This document shows positions 1 through 7,151 of a DNA stretch of 35,738 nt, in pieces; the stretch's first letter is position 1; each line of letters begins with the position of its first letter. Origin of the DNA: Nocardioidaceae bacterium. GTDB lineage: Bacteria; Actinomycetota; Actinomycetes; Propionibacteriales; Nocardioidaceae. Where the stretch lies: positions 1 to 35,738 of the forward strand of contig JAICWH010000021.1 of NCBI GenBank assembly GCA_025934895.1, given 5' to 3'. The notes beneath the pieces are model-generated. The model saw nothing but the letters and a program-made list of their open reading frames with translations. It did no database searches and was not told the origin of the DNA. A program made the translations under genes and the position numbers.

Positions 1-16
1 CGACTAGGGTGACGGC

Positions 17-1381
17 ATGTGGTCGACCCCCGACGCGATCCGCGCCGCCGTGCGCGAGGTGATGCCGTCCGTCCGCGCCGACCTCGAGTCACTGGTCCGC
101 ATTCCTTCGGTGAGTGCGGACCCGGCCCGCGTCGACGACGTACGGCGGTCGGCCGAGGCCACCGCCGAGCTCTTCCGAGCCGAGGGCTTCGACGACGTAC
201 AGATCCTCAGTGCGGGTGGGGGAGCGCCGGCGGTCGTGGCCCGAAGGCCCGGACCGGAGGGGGCGCCCACCGTGCTGCTCTACGCCCACCACGACGTGCA
301 GCCGGTCGGCGACCCGGCGGACTGGGACAGCGACCCGTTCGAGCCGACCGAGCGAGGCGGCCGGCTCTACGGCCGGGGAGCGGCAGACGACAAGGCCGGC
401 ATCGCCGCCCACCTGGCGGCCGTCCGCGCCCACGGCGCCGATCTCCCGGTGGGGGTGACGGTGCTCGTCGAGGGCGAGGAGGAGGTCGGCTCCCCGACCC
501 TCGGCGCGTTCCTCGAGGCCCACCAGGACCTGCTCGGGGCCGACGTGATCGTGATCGCCGACTCCGGCAACTGGGACATCGGCGAGCCGGCGCTGACCAC
601 CAGCCTGCGCGGTCTCGTGGACTGCTTCGTCGAGGTCCGGACCCTCGACCACGGCGTGCACTCCGGGATGTGGGGAGGGGTCGTCCCGGACGCTCTGATG
701 GCGCTGGTGCGGCTGCTCGCGACGCTGCACGACGACGAGGGCAACGTCGCGGTGGCGGGGCTGCTGTCCGCTCCTGCAGCGGACGTGGACTACCCGTTGG
801 AGCGGGTCCGGGCGGAGTCCGGTGTCGCGGAGGGGGTCGAGCTGATCGGCTCCGGCTCGGTCGTCGAGCGGCTGTGGACCAAGCCGGCGGTCACGGTGAT
901 CGGCCTCGATGCAACCCGCACCGTCGACGCGAGCAACACCCTGGCGCCCTCGGCCAAGGCGAAGATCTCGGTGCGGCTGGCACCCGGGGACAGCTCCGAG
1001 CAGGCGATGGCGCGGGTCCGCGAGCACCTCGAGAAGCACGTCGCGTGGGGTGCGCAGGTCACCGTCACCCCCGGCGAGTACGGCGAGCCCACGCTCATCG
1101 ACGCCACCGGACCGGCGTACGACGCCGCGCGGGCCGCCTTCCGCGAGGCTTGGGACGGCGTCGAGCCGGTGGACATGGGGGTCGGCGGGTCGATCCCCTT
1201 CATCGCCGCGTTCGTCGAGGCGTTCCCTGCGGCCGCGGTGCTGGTCACCGGGGTGGAGGACCCGGACACCCGGGCGCACGGCGCCAACGAGGGGCTGCAC
1301 CTCGCCGAGTTCGAGCGGGTCTGTCTCGCCGAGGCGCTGCTGCTGCACCACCTGGCGGCGCCTGCTACGTCGCGCCCGTAG
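17..1381 (+). CDS. M20 family dipeptidase (zinc metallopeptidase)
   Basis: A 454-residue cytoplasmic peptidase of the M20/ArgE/CNDP-like dipeptidase family, expected to hydrolyse dipeptides or N-acyl amino acids with two metal ions. Visible metal-site motifs, in order: HHDVQP (about residues 91-96), GRGAADDKAG with the bridging Asp (about 118-127), EGEEEVGS with the catalytic Glu (about 152-159), and DHGVHSG in the lid/dimerisation domain (about 212-218). A GVGGSIPF stretch lies near residue 390. Length is normal for the family. The ATG at 17 follows an AGGGTG-like ribosome site; a TAG at 5-7 may be the stop of an upstream gene. It lies 10 bp before the earliest purF start, so it may be cotranscribed with the purine genes, though no purine role is implied. 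The substrate cannot be read from sequence. Confidence 0.9.
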   Translation: MWSTPDAIRAAVREVMPSVRADLESLVRIPSVSADPARVDDVRRSAEATAELFRAEGFDDVQILSAGGGAPAVVARRPGPEGAPTVLLYAHHDVQPVGDPADWDSDPFEPTERGGRLYGRGAADDKAGIAAHLAAVRAHGADLPVGVTVLVEGEEEVGSPTLGAFLEAHQDLLGADVIVIADSGNWDIGEPALTTSLRGLVDCFVEVRTLDHGVHSGMWGGVVPDALMALVRLLATLHDDEGNVAVAGLLSAPAADVDYPLERVRAESGVAEGVELIGSGSVVERLWTKPAVTVIGLDATRTVDASNTLAPSAKAKISVRLAPGDSSEQAMARVREHLEKHVAWGAQVTVTPGEYGEPTLIDATGPAYDAARAAFREAWDGVEPVDMGVGGSIPFIAAFVEAFPAAAVLVTGVEDPDTRAHGANEGLHLAEFERVCLAEALLLHHLAAPATSRP

Positions 1382-1391
1382 ACTGCGGAAC

Positions 1392-2993
1392 GTGCCTGCC
1401 CAGGAGACGCCCCGCGGTCGACCCGGCAACCGAGACGGCCGACCCGGTGGTGACGGCAGGTTGACGCAGGCGCTGGACCCGCAGGACCTCGGGCCCCAGG
1501 ACGCGTGCGGCGTGTTCGGGGTGTGGGCACCCGGCGAGGACGTCTCCAAGCTGACCTACTACGGGCTGTACGCGCTGCAGCACCGTGGCCAGGAGTCCGC
1601 CGGGATCGCGGTCAGCAACGGCCGGCAGATCCTGGTCTACAAGGACATGGGCCTGGTCTCGCAGGTGTTCGACGAGGCGACGCTGGAGTCGCTCAAGGGG
1701 CACCTGGCGGTCGGTCACTCGCGCTACTCCACGACCGGCGCCAGCACCTGGCACAACGCCCAGCCGACGTTCCGGGCGACCGAGGCGGGCTCTATCGCCC
1801 TGGCCCACAACGGCAACCTCACCAACACCAGCGACCTGGTCGGCCGGGTGGCGGACCTGACCGGGGCGTTCGGCGAGCTCGACATCCCGGTCAAGAGCGT
1901 GCCGACCTCGACCAACGACACGAGCCTGGTCACTGCTCTGCTCGCCCATCACCCGGACATGAGCCTCGAGGAGAACGCCGTACGCGTCCTGCCGCAGCTG
2001 CGGGGCGCTTTCTCGTTCGTCTGGATGGACGAGAACACGCTGTACGCCGCGCGCGACGCCCAGGGAGTGCGTCCGTTGGTGCTGGGCCGTCTCGAGCGCG
2101 GCTGGGTGGTCGCCTCGGAGACCGCGGCCCTCGACATCGTCGGCGCCTCGTTCATCCGCGAGGTGGAGCCCGGCGAGCTGGTCGCGATCGACGAGGACGG
2201 GCTGCGCAGCCGGCGGTTCGCGGACGCCGCGCCGAAGCACTGCCTGTTCGAGTTCGTATACCTCGCCCGCCCGGACACGTTGATGAACGAGAAGCGGGTG
2301 CACAGCGTGCGGGTGGAGATCGGCCGCCGGCTGGCCCGCGAGTTCCCTGCCGATGCCGACCTGGTGATGCCCGTGCCCGAGTCCGGGACGCCGGCCGCCA
2401 TCGGCTACGCGGAGGAGAGCGGCATCCCCTACGGCACCGGCCTGGTGAAGAACTCCTATGTCGGCCGCACCTTCATCCAGCCCTCGCAGACGATCCGCCA
2501 GCTCGGCATCCGGCTCAAGCTGAACCCGTTGCGGGACGTCATCGAGGGCAAGCGGCTGGTCGTCGTGGACGACTCGATCGTGCGTGGCAACACCCAGCGG
2601 GCGCTGGTCCGGATGCTTCGCGAGGCCGGCGCCCGTGAGGTGCACGTGCGCATCTCCTCGCCCCCTGTGAAGTGGCCGTGCTTCTACGGCATCGACTTCG
2701 CGACCCGCGCCGAGCTGATCGCCAACGGCCTGACCACCGAGGAGATCTGCCGCTCGATCGACGCCGACTCGCTGGCCTACATCTCGCTCGACCAGCTGGT
2801 CGAGGCGACCACCGTGCCGATGACGAGCCTGTGCCGGGCCTGCTTCGACGGCGTCTACCCGATCGAGCTGCCCGAGCCGGAGCACCTCGGCAAGCATCTG
2901 CTCGAGCTCTCGCCTGCAGCCGTTCCGCACCCGGACGGACTGTCCACCTCGCTGGTCGGCGGCGGCGCCGGCGACTCCCTCGACCGGCCCTGA
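1392..2993 (+). CDS. purF: Amidophosphoribosyltransferase PurF
   Basis: First committed enzyme of purine synthesis: it transfers glutamine amide nitrogen to PRPP to give phosphoribosylamine. The N-terminal glutamine amidohydrolase domain has its nucleophile in DACGVFGVW (Cys codon at 1506-1508), normally exposed by removal of a short propeptide. The C-terminal phosphoribosyltransferase domain carries the PRPP loop VVVDDSIVRGNT (codons near 2560-2595). Four cysteines fit the [4Fe-4S] Bacillus-type enzyme: KHCLFEF, KWPCFYG and the pair in SLCRACFDG. The start is uncertain. GTG at 1392 gives a 38-residue propeptide; TTG at 1461 gives 15 residues; neither has a strong ribosome site. Frame openness further upstream is antisense shadow inside the dipeptidase gene. 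purM begins 4 bp after the stop, so the two form an operon. Confidence 0.95.
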   Translation: MPAQETPRGRPGNRDGRPGGDGRLTQALDPQDLGPQDACGVFGVWAPGEDVSKLTYYGLYALQHRGQESAGIAVSNGRQILVYKDMGLVSQVFDEATLESLKGHLAVGHSRYSTTGASTWHNAQPTFRATEAGSIALAHNGNLTNTSDLVGRVADLTGAFGELDIPVKSVPTSTNDTSLVTALLAHHPDMSLEENAVRVLPQLRGAFSFVWMDENTLYAARDAQGVRPLVLGRLERGWVVASETAALDIVGASFIREVEPGELVAIDEDGLRSRRFADAAPKHCLFEFVYLARPDTLMNEKRVHSVRVEIGRRLAREFPADADLVMPVPESGTPAAIGYAEESGIPYGTGLVKNSYVGRTFIQPSQTIRQLGIRLKLNPLRDVIEGKRLVVVDDSIVRGNTQRALVRMLREAGAREVHVRISSPPVKWPCFYGIDFATRAELIANGLTTEEICRSIDADSLAYISLDQLVEATTVPMTSLCRACFDGVYPIELPEPEHLGKHLLELSPAAVPHPDGLSTSLVGGGAGDSLDRP

Positions 2994-2997
2994 CCCG

Positions 2998-4128
2998 ATG
3001 ACCGGACAACCTTCCGACGCGGTGGGCGCGAGGCCAACGACGTACGAAGCGGCGGGTGTCTCCATCGACGCCGGCGACAAGGCCGTCGAGCTGATGAAGG
3101 TGTGGGTCGAGAAGGCCCGCCGTCCGGAGATGCTCGGGGGCATCGGCGGCTTCGCCGGGCTGTTCGACGCGTCCGCGCTGAAGGCCTTCGACACCCCTCT
3201 GCTCGCTACCTCCGCAGACGGGGTCGGCACCAAGGTCGCGATCGCGCAGGCCATGGACGTGCACGACACGATCGGCTTCGACCTCGTCGGGATGCTGGTC
3301 GACGACCTGGTGGTGTGCGGCGCCGAGCCGCTGTTCCTCACCGACTACATCGCCGCCGGGCGCGTCGTGCCGGAGCGGGTCGCAGCCATCGTCGCTGGCA
3401 TCGCCGAGGCCTGCGTGCAGGCAGGCTGTGCCCTGATCGGCGGCGAGACCGCCGAGCACCCCGGGCTGCTGGGACCCGAGGAGTACGACCTGGCCGGGTC
3501 GACCACCGGTGTCGTGGAGGCCGCGGACCTGCTCGGGCCCGGACGGGTGGTGGCGGGCGACGTGCTGGTCGCGATGGGCTCGAGCGGCCTGCATGCCAAC
3601 GGCTACTCGCTGGTGCGGCATGTGCTTCTCGGCCCGCCGTCGGACGGCGGCGCCGGCTGGTCGCTGGACCGGGACGTCGAGGAGCTCGGCCGCTCGCTGG
3701 GCGAGGAGCTGCTGATCCCGACGACGATCTACGCGAAGGCCTGCCTGGACCTGGCACGGACGCTGGGCACTGCGGGCATCCACGCGATGTCCCACGTGAC
3801 GGGCGGTGGGCTCGCCGCCAACCTGGAACGGGTGCTGCCCGACGGTGTCGCCGGGGTCGTCGACCGCGGCACCTGGGTCCCGCAGCCGGTCTTCGACCTC
3901 GTCCGCCGGGTGGGATCGGTCGCCCGGCCCGACCTGGAGCGCACGCTGAACTGCGGGATCGGCATGGTCGCCGTCGTGGCCGGCTCCCAAGCGGACCGGG
4001 CGGTGACCCTGCTCCGGGGCCACGGGCTCGAGGCGTGGATCTGCGGCGAGGTCCGGCCCGCCGGCGGGTCGCCGGACGCTGCGCCCGGACGGGTGACGCT
4101 CACCGGTCAGCACCGCGGCTGGTCCTGA
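2998..4128 (+). CDS. purM: Phosphoribosylformylglycinamidine cyclo-ligase PurM
   Basis: AIR synthetase, the ATP-dependent ring-closing enzyme making aminoimidazole ribotide in purine synthesis. The 376 residues carry the family landmarks: TTYEAAGVSIDAGDKAVE near the N-terminus, SADGVGTKV with the nucleotide-binding loop (about 75-83), the DLVGMLVDDLVVCGAEPLF segment (about 98-116), GGETAEHPG (about 148-156) and MGSSGLHANGYSL (about 196-208). The C-terminal half has the HVTGGGLAANLERVLP motif. Length is slightly over the usual 340-360. The start ATG lies 4 bp after the purF stop with no clear ribosome site, which suggests translational coupling. The purF-purM pair is standard in actinobacteria. 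Confidence 0.96.
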   Translation: MTGQPSDAVGARPTTYEAAGVSIDAGDKAVELMKVWVEKARRPEMLGGIGGFAGLFDASALKAFDTPLLATSADGVGTKVAIAQAMDVHDTIGFDLVGMLVDDLVVCGAEPLFLTDYIAAGRVVPERVAAIVAGIAEACVQAGCALIGGETAEHPGLLGPEEYDLAGSTTGVVEAADLLGPGRVVAGDVLVAMGSSGLHANGYSLVRHVLLGPPSDGGAGWSLDRDVEELGRSLGEELLIPTTIYAKACLDLARTLGTAGIHAMSHVTGGGLAANLERVLPDGVAGVVDRGTWVPQPVFDLVRRVGSVARPDLERTLNCGIGMVAVVAGSQADRAVTLLRGHGLEAWICGEVRPAGGSPDAAPGRVTLTGQHRGWS

Positions 4129-4164
4129 CCGGCGCCCGACCCTTCCCGCCCAACCCTTCCCGCC

Positions 4165-4275
4165 CGCAGGCCGGAACGGTGTCGAGTCGGCGCGTCTGCA
4201 GGCCGGAACGGTGTCGAGTCGGCGCGTCCGCAGGGCGAAACGGTGTCGAGTCGGCGCGTCCGCAGGCCGGAACGA
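4165..4275 (-). repeat. 32-bp tandem repeat array A (about 3.5 copies)
   Basis: Copies begin at 4165, 4197, 4229 and 4261, an exact 32-bp period. In the orientation used here the unit reads on the minus strand and begins CTGCGGACGCGCCG followed by ACTCGACACCGTTCCGGC. It lies between the convergent purM and DUF3073 genes. The same family recurs at 5063-5279, 23949-24004, 31571-31665 and 31965-32083. Because 32 is not a multiple of three, apparent open frames through it are artefacts. Confidence 0.95.
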
Positions 4276-4328
4276 CGTACTCAGGTCGCAGTGACCGGTT
4301 GTGTGGTGCGAGGAGCGGTAGAGCAGTG

Positions 4329-4517
4329 TCAGTCGCGGCTACGCGAGTCCGCCCACTGGTCGTTTTCGTCCGGCGCAGCATCCTCGGTGCTGTCGCTCGG
4401 TGTGTGAACAGTGCCGTGCAGCTCTTGGGCCAGCGCACTCAAGTCCGTCTCGTGGGAGCGGTACTTCAGGTCACGGGCAACCTTGGTCTGCTTGGCCTTT
4501 GCACGGCCGCGCCCCAT
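4329..4517 (-). CDS. DUF3073 family small basic protein
   Basis: A 62-residue protein beginning MGRGRAKAKQTKVARDLKYR, the conserved N-terminus of the actinobacterial DUF3073 family, followed by SHETDLSALAQELHG and an acidic tail. Function is unknown; the basic N-terminus could bind nucleic acid, but that is only inference. The start is ATG at 4517 because the ribosome site GAGGGGG sits about 7 bp upstream and family conservation begins there; a longer in-frame extension to 4682 lacks both. It converges on purM with array A between, and vdh lies upstream, an order I recall from Streptomyces chromosomes. Confidence 0.88.
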   Translation of the reverse strand: MGRGRAKAKQTKVARDLKYRSHETDLSALAQELHGTVHTPSDSTEDAAPDENDQWADSRSRD

Positions 4518-5062
4518 AGGGTCGACCCCCTCGCACTCGTGGCCGGAGTCACGCCCGTCCTCGTCTCGGCATGTCGCTGACGGATGCCGAGACCTGGACT
4601 CACGTACGTCCGGGCTTCTCGTTAGGTTTTCGTGTCTCAACCGTACCTGCCTGGTGGCTGTTACCGCACGCCGGCTCGACAAACGTGGCCGTCCACGACT
4701 TCGCTGCGGCCTGCGAGATGGCGCCGTCGCTGGTACGGCGTGCGCGCCTCGATGAGGCCGCTCCGGACAATCTCCGCAGGTTCAACCTCGACCCACCAAG
4801 GCGGTAGCCGATTCACCTCGCAAATCCCGGCTGCGTCGAAGAGGCACCGCGTCCTGCGTGAAGCAGGGGCAACCGCATGCATCTCTGTTGCGGTCGTTGC
4901 ATCGCCGGGTAGGCGCTATTGAGGGCGATAGTCCTCATCGGTACCGAGGTGTCGCCAACGACGCACGGGTGGAACCTGTTGGCGGTCCGGGTCGGTGCGC
5001 CGTACAGCGCCCGCGATCAGTACGGCGGGTGCCAGATGGCCAGGGCTCGCTCCGTACTGCCC
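4518..5062. other. Gene-poor stretch upstream of DUF3073
   Basis: About 545 bp with no convincing gene. It must contain the DUF3073 promoter. Part of it (about 4600-4950) is lower in GC than its surroundings. Short frames exist on both strands (for example 4661-4882 minus and 4571-4807 plus), but none shows family conservation that I recognise, good ribosome sites or actinobacterial codon bias. It could be the decayed remnant of a gene. Repeat array A lies beyond the DUF3073 gene on one side and array B bounds the other. Confidence 0.5.
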
Positions 5063-5279
5063 CTGCGGATGCGCCGACTCGACACGGTTCCGACCTGCGG
5101 GTGCGCCGACTCGACACGGTTTCGGCCTGCGGATGCGCCGACTCGACACGGTTCCGGCCTGCGGACGCGCCGACTCGACACGGTTCCGACCTGCGGATGC
5201 GCCGACTCGACACGGTTCCGACCTGCGGATGCGCCGACTCGACACGGTTCCGGCCTGCGGACGCGCCGACTCGGCAGGG
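5063..5279 (+). repeat. 32-bp tandem repeat array B (about 6.7 copies)
   Basis: Six complete 32-bp units start at 5063, 5095, 5127, 5159, 5191 and 5223, with a partial seventh from 5255. Each begins CTGCGGRYGCGCCG and continues ACTCGACACGGTTYCGRC. Variation is confined to a few fixed positions (A/G and C/T at the seventh and eighth base, A/G near the end). This is the longest of the five arrays in the window. It is opposite in orientation to array A and lies downstream of vdh. Confidence 0.96.
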
Positions 5280-5306
5280 GGCGGGAGGTGGGGAGGCAAG
5301 AGCAGG

Positions 5307-5372
5307 GAGGCAGGGTCAGGGGAGGCAGGGTCAGGGAGGCAGGGTCAGGGGAGCCAGGGTCAGGGGAGCCAG
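5307..5372. repeat. 15-bp minisatellite overlapping the vdh 3' end
   Basis: About 4.5 copies of a 15-bp unit close to GAGGCAGGGTCAGGG (copies at 5307, 5322 [14 bp], 5336, 5351 and a partial at 5366). It is purine-rich on the plus strand. It runs into the vdh coding region, whose TGA stop lies at 5360-5362, so the last residues of the enzyme and its stop codon are made from the repeat. Several further in-frame TGA codons follow within the repeat. Confidence 0.85.
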
Positions 5373-6451
5373 AGGCTCCGCAGCCGGCCGACGTCGGTCA
5401 TCCGGCGCTCCGCGAGGCGGTCGGCGGCGACCGCCGGCGGGACGGCCTCGGCTCGGGCGAGGGCGAACACCCGCGAGGTGGTCTCGAAGATGGCCGCGGC
5501 ACGTTGCTTGGCCCGCGAGAAGGAGAAGCCCTCGAGCTCGTCGGCCACCTGGATCAGGCCGCCGGCGTTGACCACGTAGTCCGGCGCGTACAGCACGCCG
5601 CGGTCCTGCAGCTCCTTCTCGATGCCGGGGTGCGCGAGCTGGTTGTTCGCCGCGCCACAGACCACCTTGGCGCGGAGCCGGTCCAGCATCGCGTCGTGCA
5701 GTGCGCCACCGAGCGCGCACGGCGCATACACGTCCAGGCCCGCGCCGAGCAGGGCATCGACATCCTCGGCCACCCGTACGTCGGAGTGCTCGGCCAGCAC
5801 GGTCGCGACGGCGACGGGATCCACGTCGGTGACCACCACCGTCGCGCCGTCCTCGACGAGATGGCTGACCAGGTGCCGGCCGACCTTCCCGACGCCGGCG
5901 ACCCCGACGGTGCGACCGCGGAGCGTGGGGGCACCCCAGGTGACCTCGGCCGCGGCCCGCATGCCCTCGAAGACGCCGTAGGCGGTGAGCACCGAGGAGT
6001 CCCCCGCACCGCCGTGCGCCACCGTGCGACCGGTGACGAAGGCGCACTCGCGGGCGACCTGGTCCATGTCCTCGCTCGTGGTCCCGACGTCGCACGCGGT
6101 GTAGTAGCGACCGTTGAGCGACTGGACGAACCGCCCGTAGGCCCGCAGCAGGGCCTCGGTCTTGTGCCGGGCGGGGTCGCCGATGACAACTGCCTTGCCG
6201 CCCCCGAGGTCGAGGCCCGCGAGGGCGGCCTTGTAGGCCATCGCGCGCGACAGGTTCAGCGCGTCGTCGAGGGCGGCCTGCTCGGTGGCGTAGGGGAAGA
6301 AGCGGGTGCCGCCGAGGGCGGGACCCAGAGCGGTCGAGTAGACCGCGATGATCGCGCGGAGGCCGGTCGGCTCGTCGTGGCAGAAGACGACCTGCTCGTG
6401 TCGGGTCGCCCGCTCGAAGACTCCGGCTGGGACGTGCTCGGTGCTGGTCAC
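5360..6451 (-). CDS. vdh: Leucine/valine dehydrogenase (Glu/Leu/Phe/Val dehydrogenase family)
   Basis: NAD-dependent oxidative deamination of branched-chain amino acids to 2-oxo acids, a route in actinobacteria to acyl-CoA starters and branched-chain fatty acids. The 363-residue length equals Streptomyces valine dehydrogenase. Motifs: glycine-rich ALGGTRF (about 45-51), LDLGGGKAV with the catalytic Lys (about 80-88), [12 protein letters not shown] (about 118-129), Rossmann loop VAGVGKVG (about 184-191), and CGAANNQLA. The start is GTG at 6451, preceded by AAGGG; upstream frame has no conservation. Substrate preference between Val, Leu and Phe cannot be decided by eye; the symbol rests on position between DUF3073 and bldC, as I recall for Streptomyces vdh. 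The C-terminus ends inside a 15-bp minisatellite. Confidence 0.88.
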   Translation of the reverse strand: MTSTEHVPAGVFERATRHEQVVFCHDEPTGLRAIIAVYSTALGPALGGTRFFPYATEQAALDDALNLSRAMAYKAALAGLDLGGGKAVVIGDPARHKTEALLRAYGRFVQSLNGRYYTACDVGTTSEDMDQVARECAFVTGRTVAHGGAGDSSVLTAYGVFEGMRAAAEVTWGAPTLRGRTVGVAGVGKVGRHLVSHLVEDGATVVVTDVDPVAVATVLAEHSDVRVAEDVDALLGAGLDVYAPCALGGALHDAMLDRLRAKVVCGAANNQLAHPGIEKELQDRGVLYAPDYVVNAGGLIQVADELEGFSFSRAKQRAAAIFETTSRVFALARAEAVPPAVAADRLAERRMTDVGRLRSLWLP

Positions 6452-6609
6452 GGGTGACCCTTCCGTGTCCGGCCCACGGGGTGTGCGGGCACTGTCGGTC
6501 AGGGGCGGCGGAACGCGGAGGTGGTGCGCCCGTCGGGTCCAGGATACGGCCCAAAGGGGACGAAGTGGCGGTTGATCCGCTACCCTGGAACAGGAAAAGG
6601 AGCACGTCA

Positions 6610-6723
6610 TTGCCGCATCTCGGACCATGGCCCGAAATGACTAGTCCGTTGGCCTTGGGAAGTCATTTAGGTGGTTGTCATAGTTTAACTCGCCCCGTTT
6701 TCCGGACTGCGGTGTCAGACTGA
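6610..6723 (+). other. Possible 37-residue peptide upstream of bldC
   Basis: A TTG at 6610 is preceded at 8 bp by AAGGAG (6597-6602) and opens a frame ending at TGA 6721-6723. The stretch 6640-6710 is noticeably AT-richer than the genome and probably also holds the bldC promoter. No homology is recognised and codon use is not convincingly coding, so this is only a candidate leader or small ORF. Confidence 0.2.
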
Positions 6724-6781
6724 CTGGACAGGGATCCCGGCTTCTCGGGTCCCCACGAGGAACAAGTGAGGGAGGCCCGCT

Positions 6782-6997
6782 ATGAATACGCGGCCACCTG
6801 AGTCCGAACCGCTGCTCACGCCTGCTGAGGTCGCGGCCATGTTCCGGGTCGACCCCAAGACGGTCACCCGGTGGGCCAAAGCCGGCAAGCTGAGCTCGAT
6901 CCGGACTCTCGGCGGACATCGGCGCTATCGCGAGTCCGAAGTACGAGAGCTGCTGACCGGGATGGTCCCCGAGCAGCGGCGCAGCGACGAGGACTGA
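6782..6997 (+). CDS. bldC: BldC family MerR-like developmental regulator
   Basis: A 71-residue DNA-binding protein, the size of Streptomyces BldC, consisting almost entirely of a winged helix-turn-helix of MerR type: LLTPAEVAAMFRVDPKTVTR (about 11-30), WAKAGKLSSIRTLGGHRRY (about 31-49) and a short charged tail. BldC proteins bind direct repeats cooperatively and control the onset of development in Streptomyces; in non-sporulating Nocardioidaceae the role is unclear. Ribosome site GGGAGG lies about 7 bp before the ATG. It is transcribed away from vdh and is monocistronic, being convergent with the membrane-protein gene downstream. Confidence 0.93.
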   Translation: MNTRPPESEPLLTPAEVAAMFRVDPKTVTRWAKAGKLSSIRTLGGHRRYRESEVRELLTGMVPEQRRSDED

Positions 6998-7088
6998 CAC
7001 TCCCAGGTCAGTTCTCGCGCGACCACGCTTGTGACCGCCCGTTTGATGCCACGAGCAACGGACGCGGGGAAACGGGCAGGAGCTGGAG

Positions 7089-7123
7089 GTGGCCCTCGAG
7101 TCCGCACGGACATCGGGGGCCAC
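7089..7123. terminator. Candidate bidirectional terminator hairpin
   Basis: GTGGCCC (7089-7095) pairs with GGGCCAC (7117-7123), with an inner stem GTCCG-CA-CGGAC at about 7100-7111. There is no T-tract, as is common for actinobacterial hairpins. It lies between the convergent bldC and membrane-protein genes. Confidence 0.45.
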
Positions 7124-7151
7124 TTCGCTTCGCCGCCCCCGCACACCGTCC

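Noticed and set aside
909-1391. Upstream extension of purF into the dipeptidase gene
   Set aside because: It is the +1 shadow of a conserved peptidase; PurF conservation begins after the propeptide near 1461-1506.
1365-3341. A 658-codon minus-strand frame over purF
   Set aside because: Antisense shadow of purF and purM, with no motifs.
4661-4882. A 73-codon minus-strand frame in the low-GC stretch
   Set aside because: No recognisable domain, no good ribosome site, and composition is not coding-like; recorded only as part of the gene-poor region.
5063-5279. CRISPR array
   Set aside because: Units are directly tandem with no spacers, there are no cas genes, and the units vary at fixed positions rather than being identical repeats with unique spacers.
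4858-5571. Frames encoding repeated RPADAPTRHGS-like peptides
   Set aside because: The 32-bp period shifts frame with each copy, all frames stay open because of GC-rich composition, and there is no ribosome site or conservation.
4919-6457. A 512-codon plus-strand frame spanning array B and the vdh locus
   Set aside because: It is opposite to the conserved vdh gene, its N-terminal part is the 32-bp repeat read through, and it shows no family similarity.
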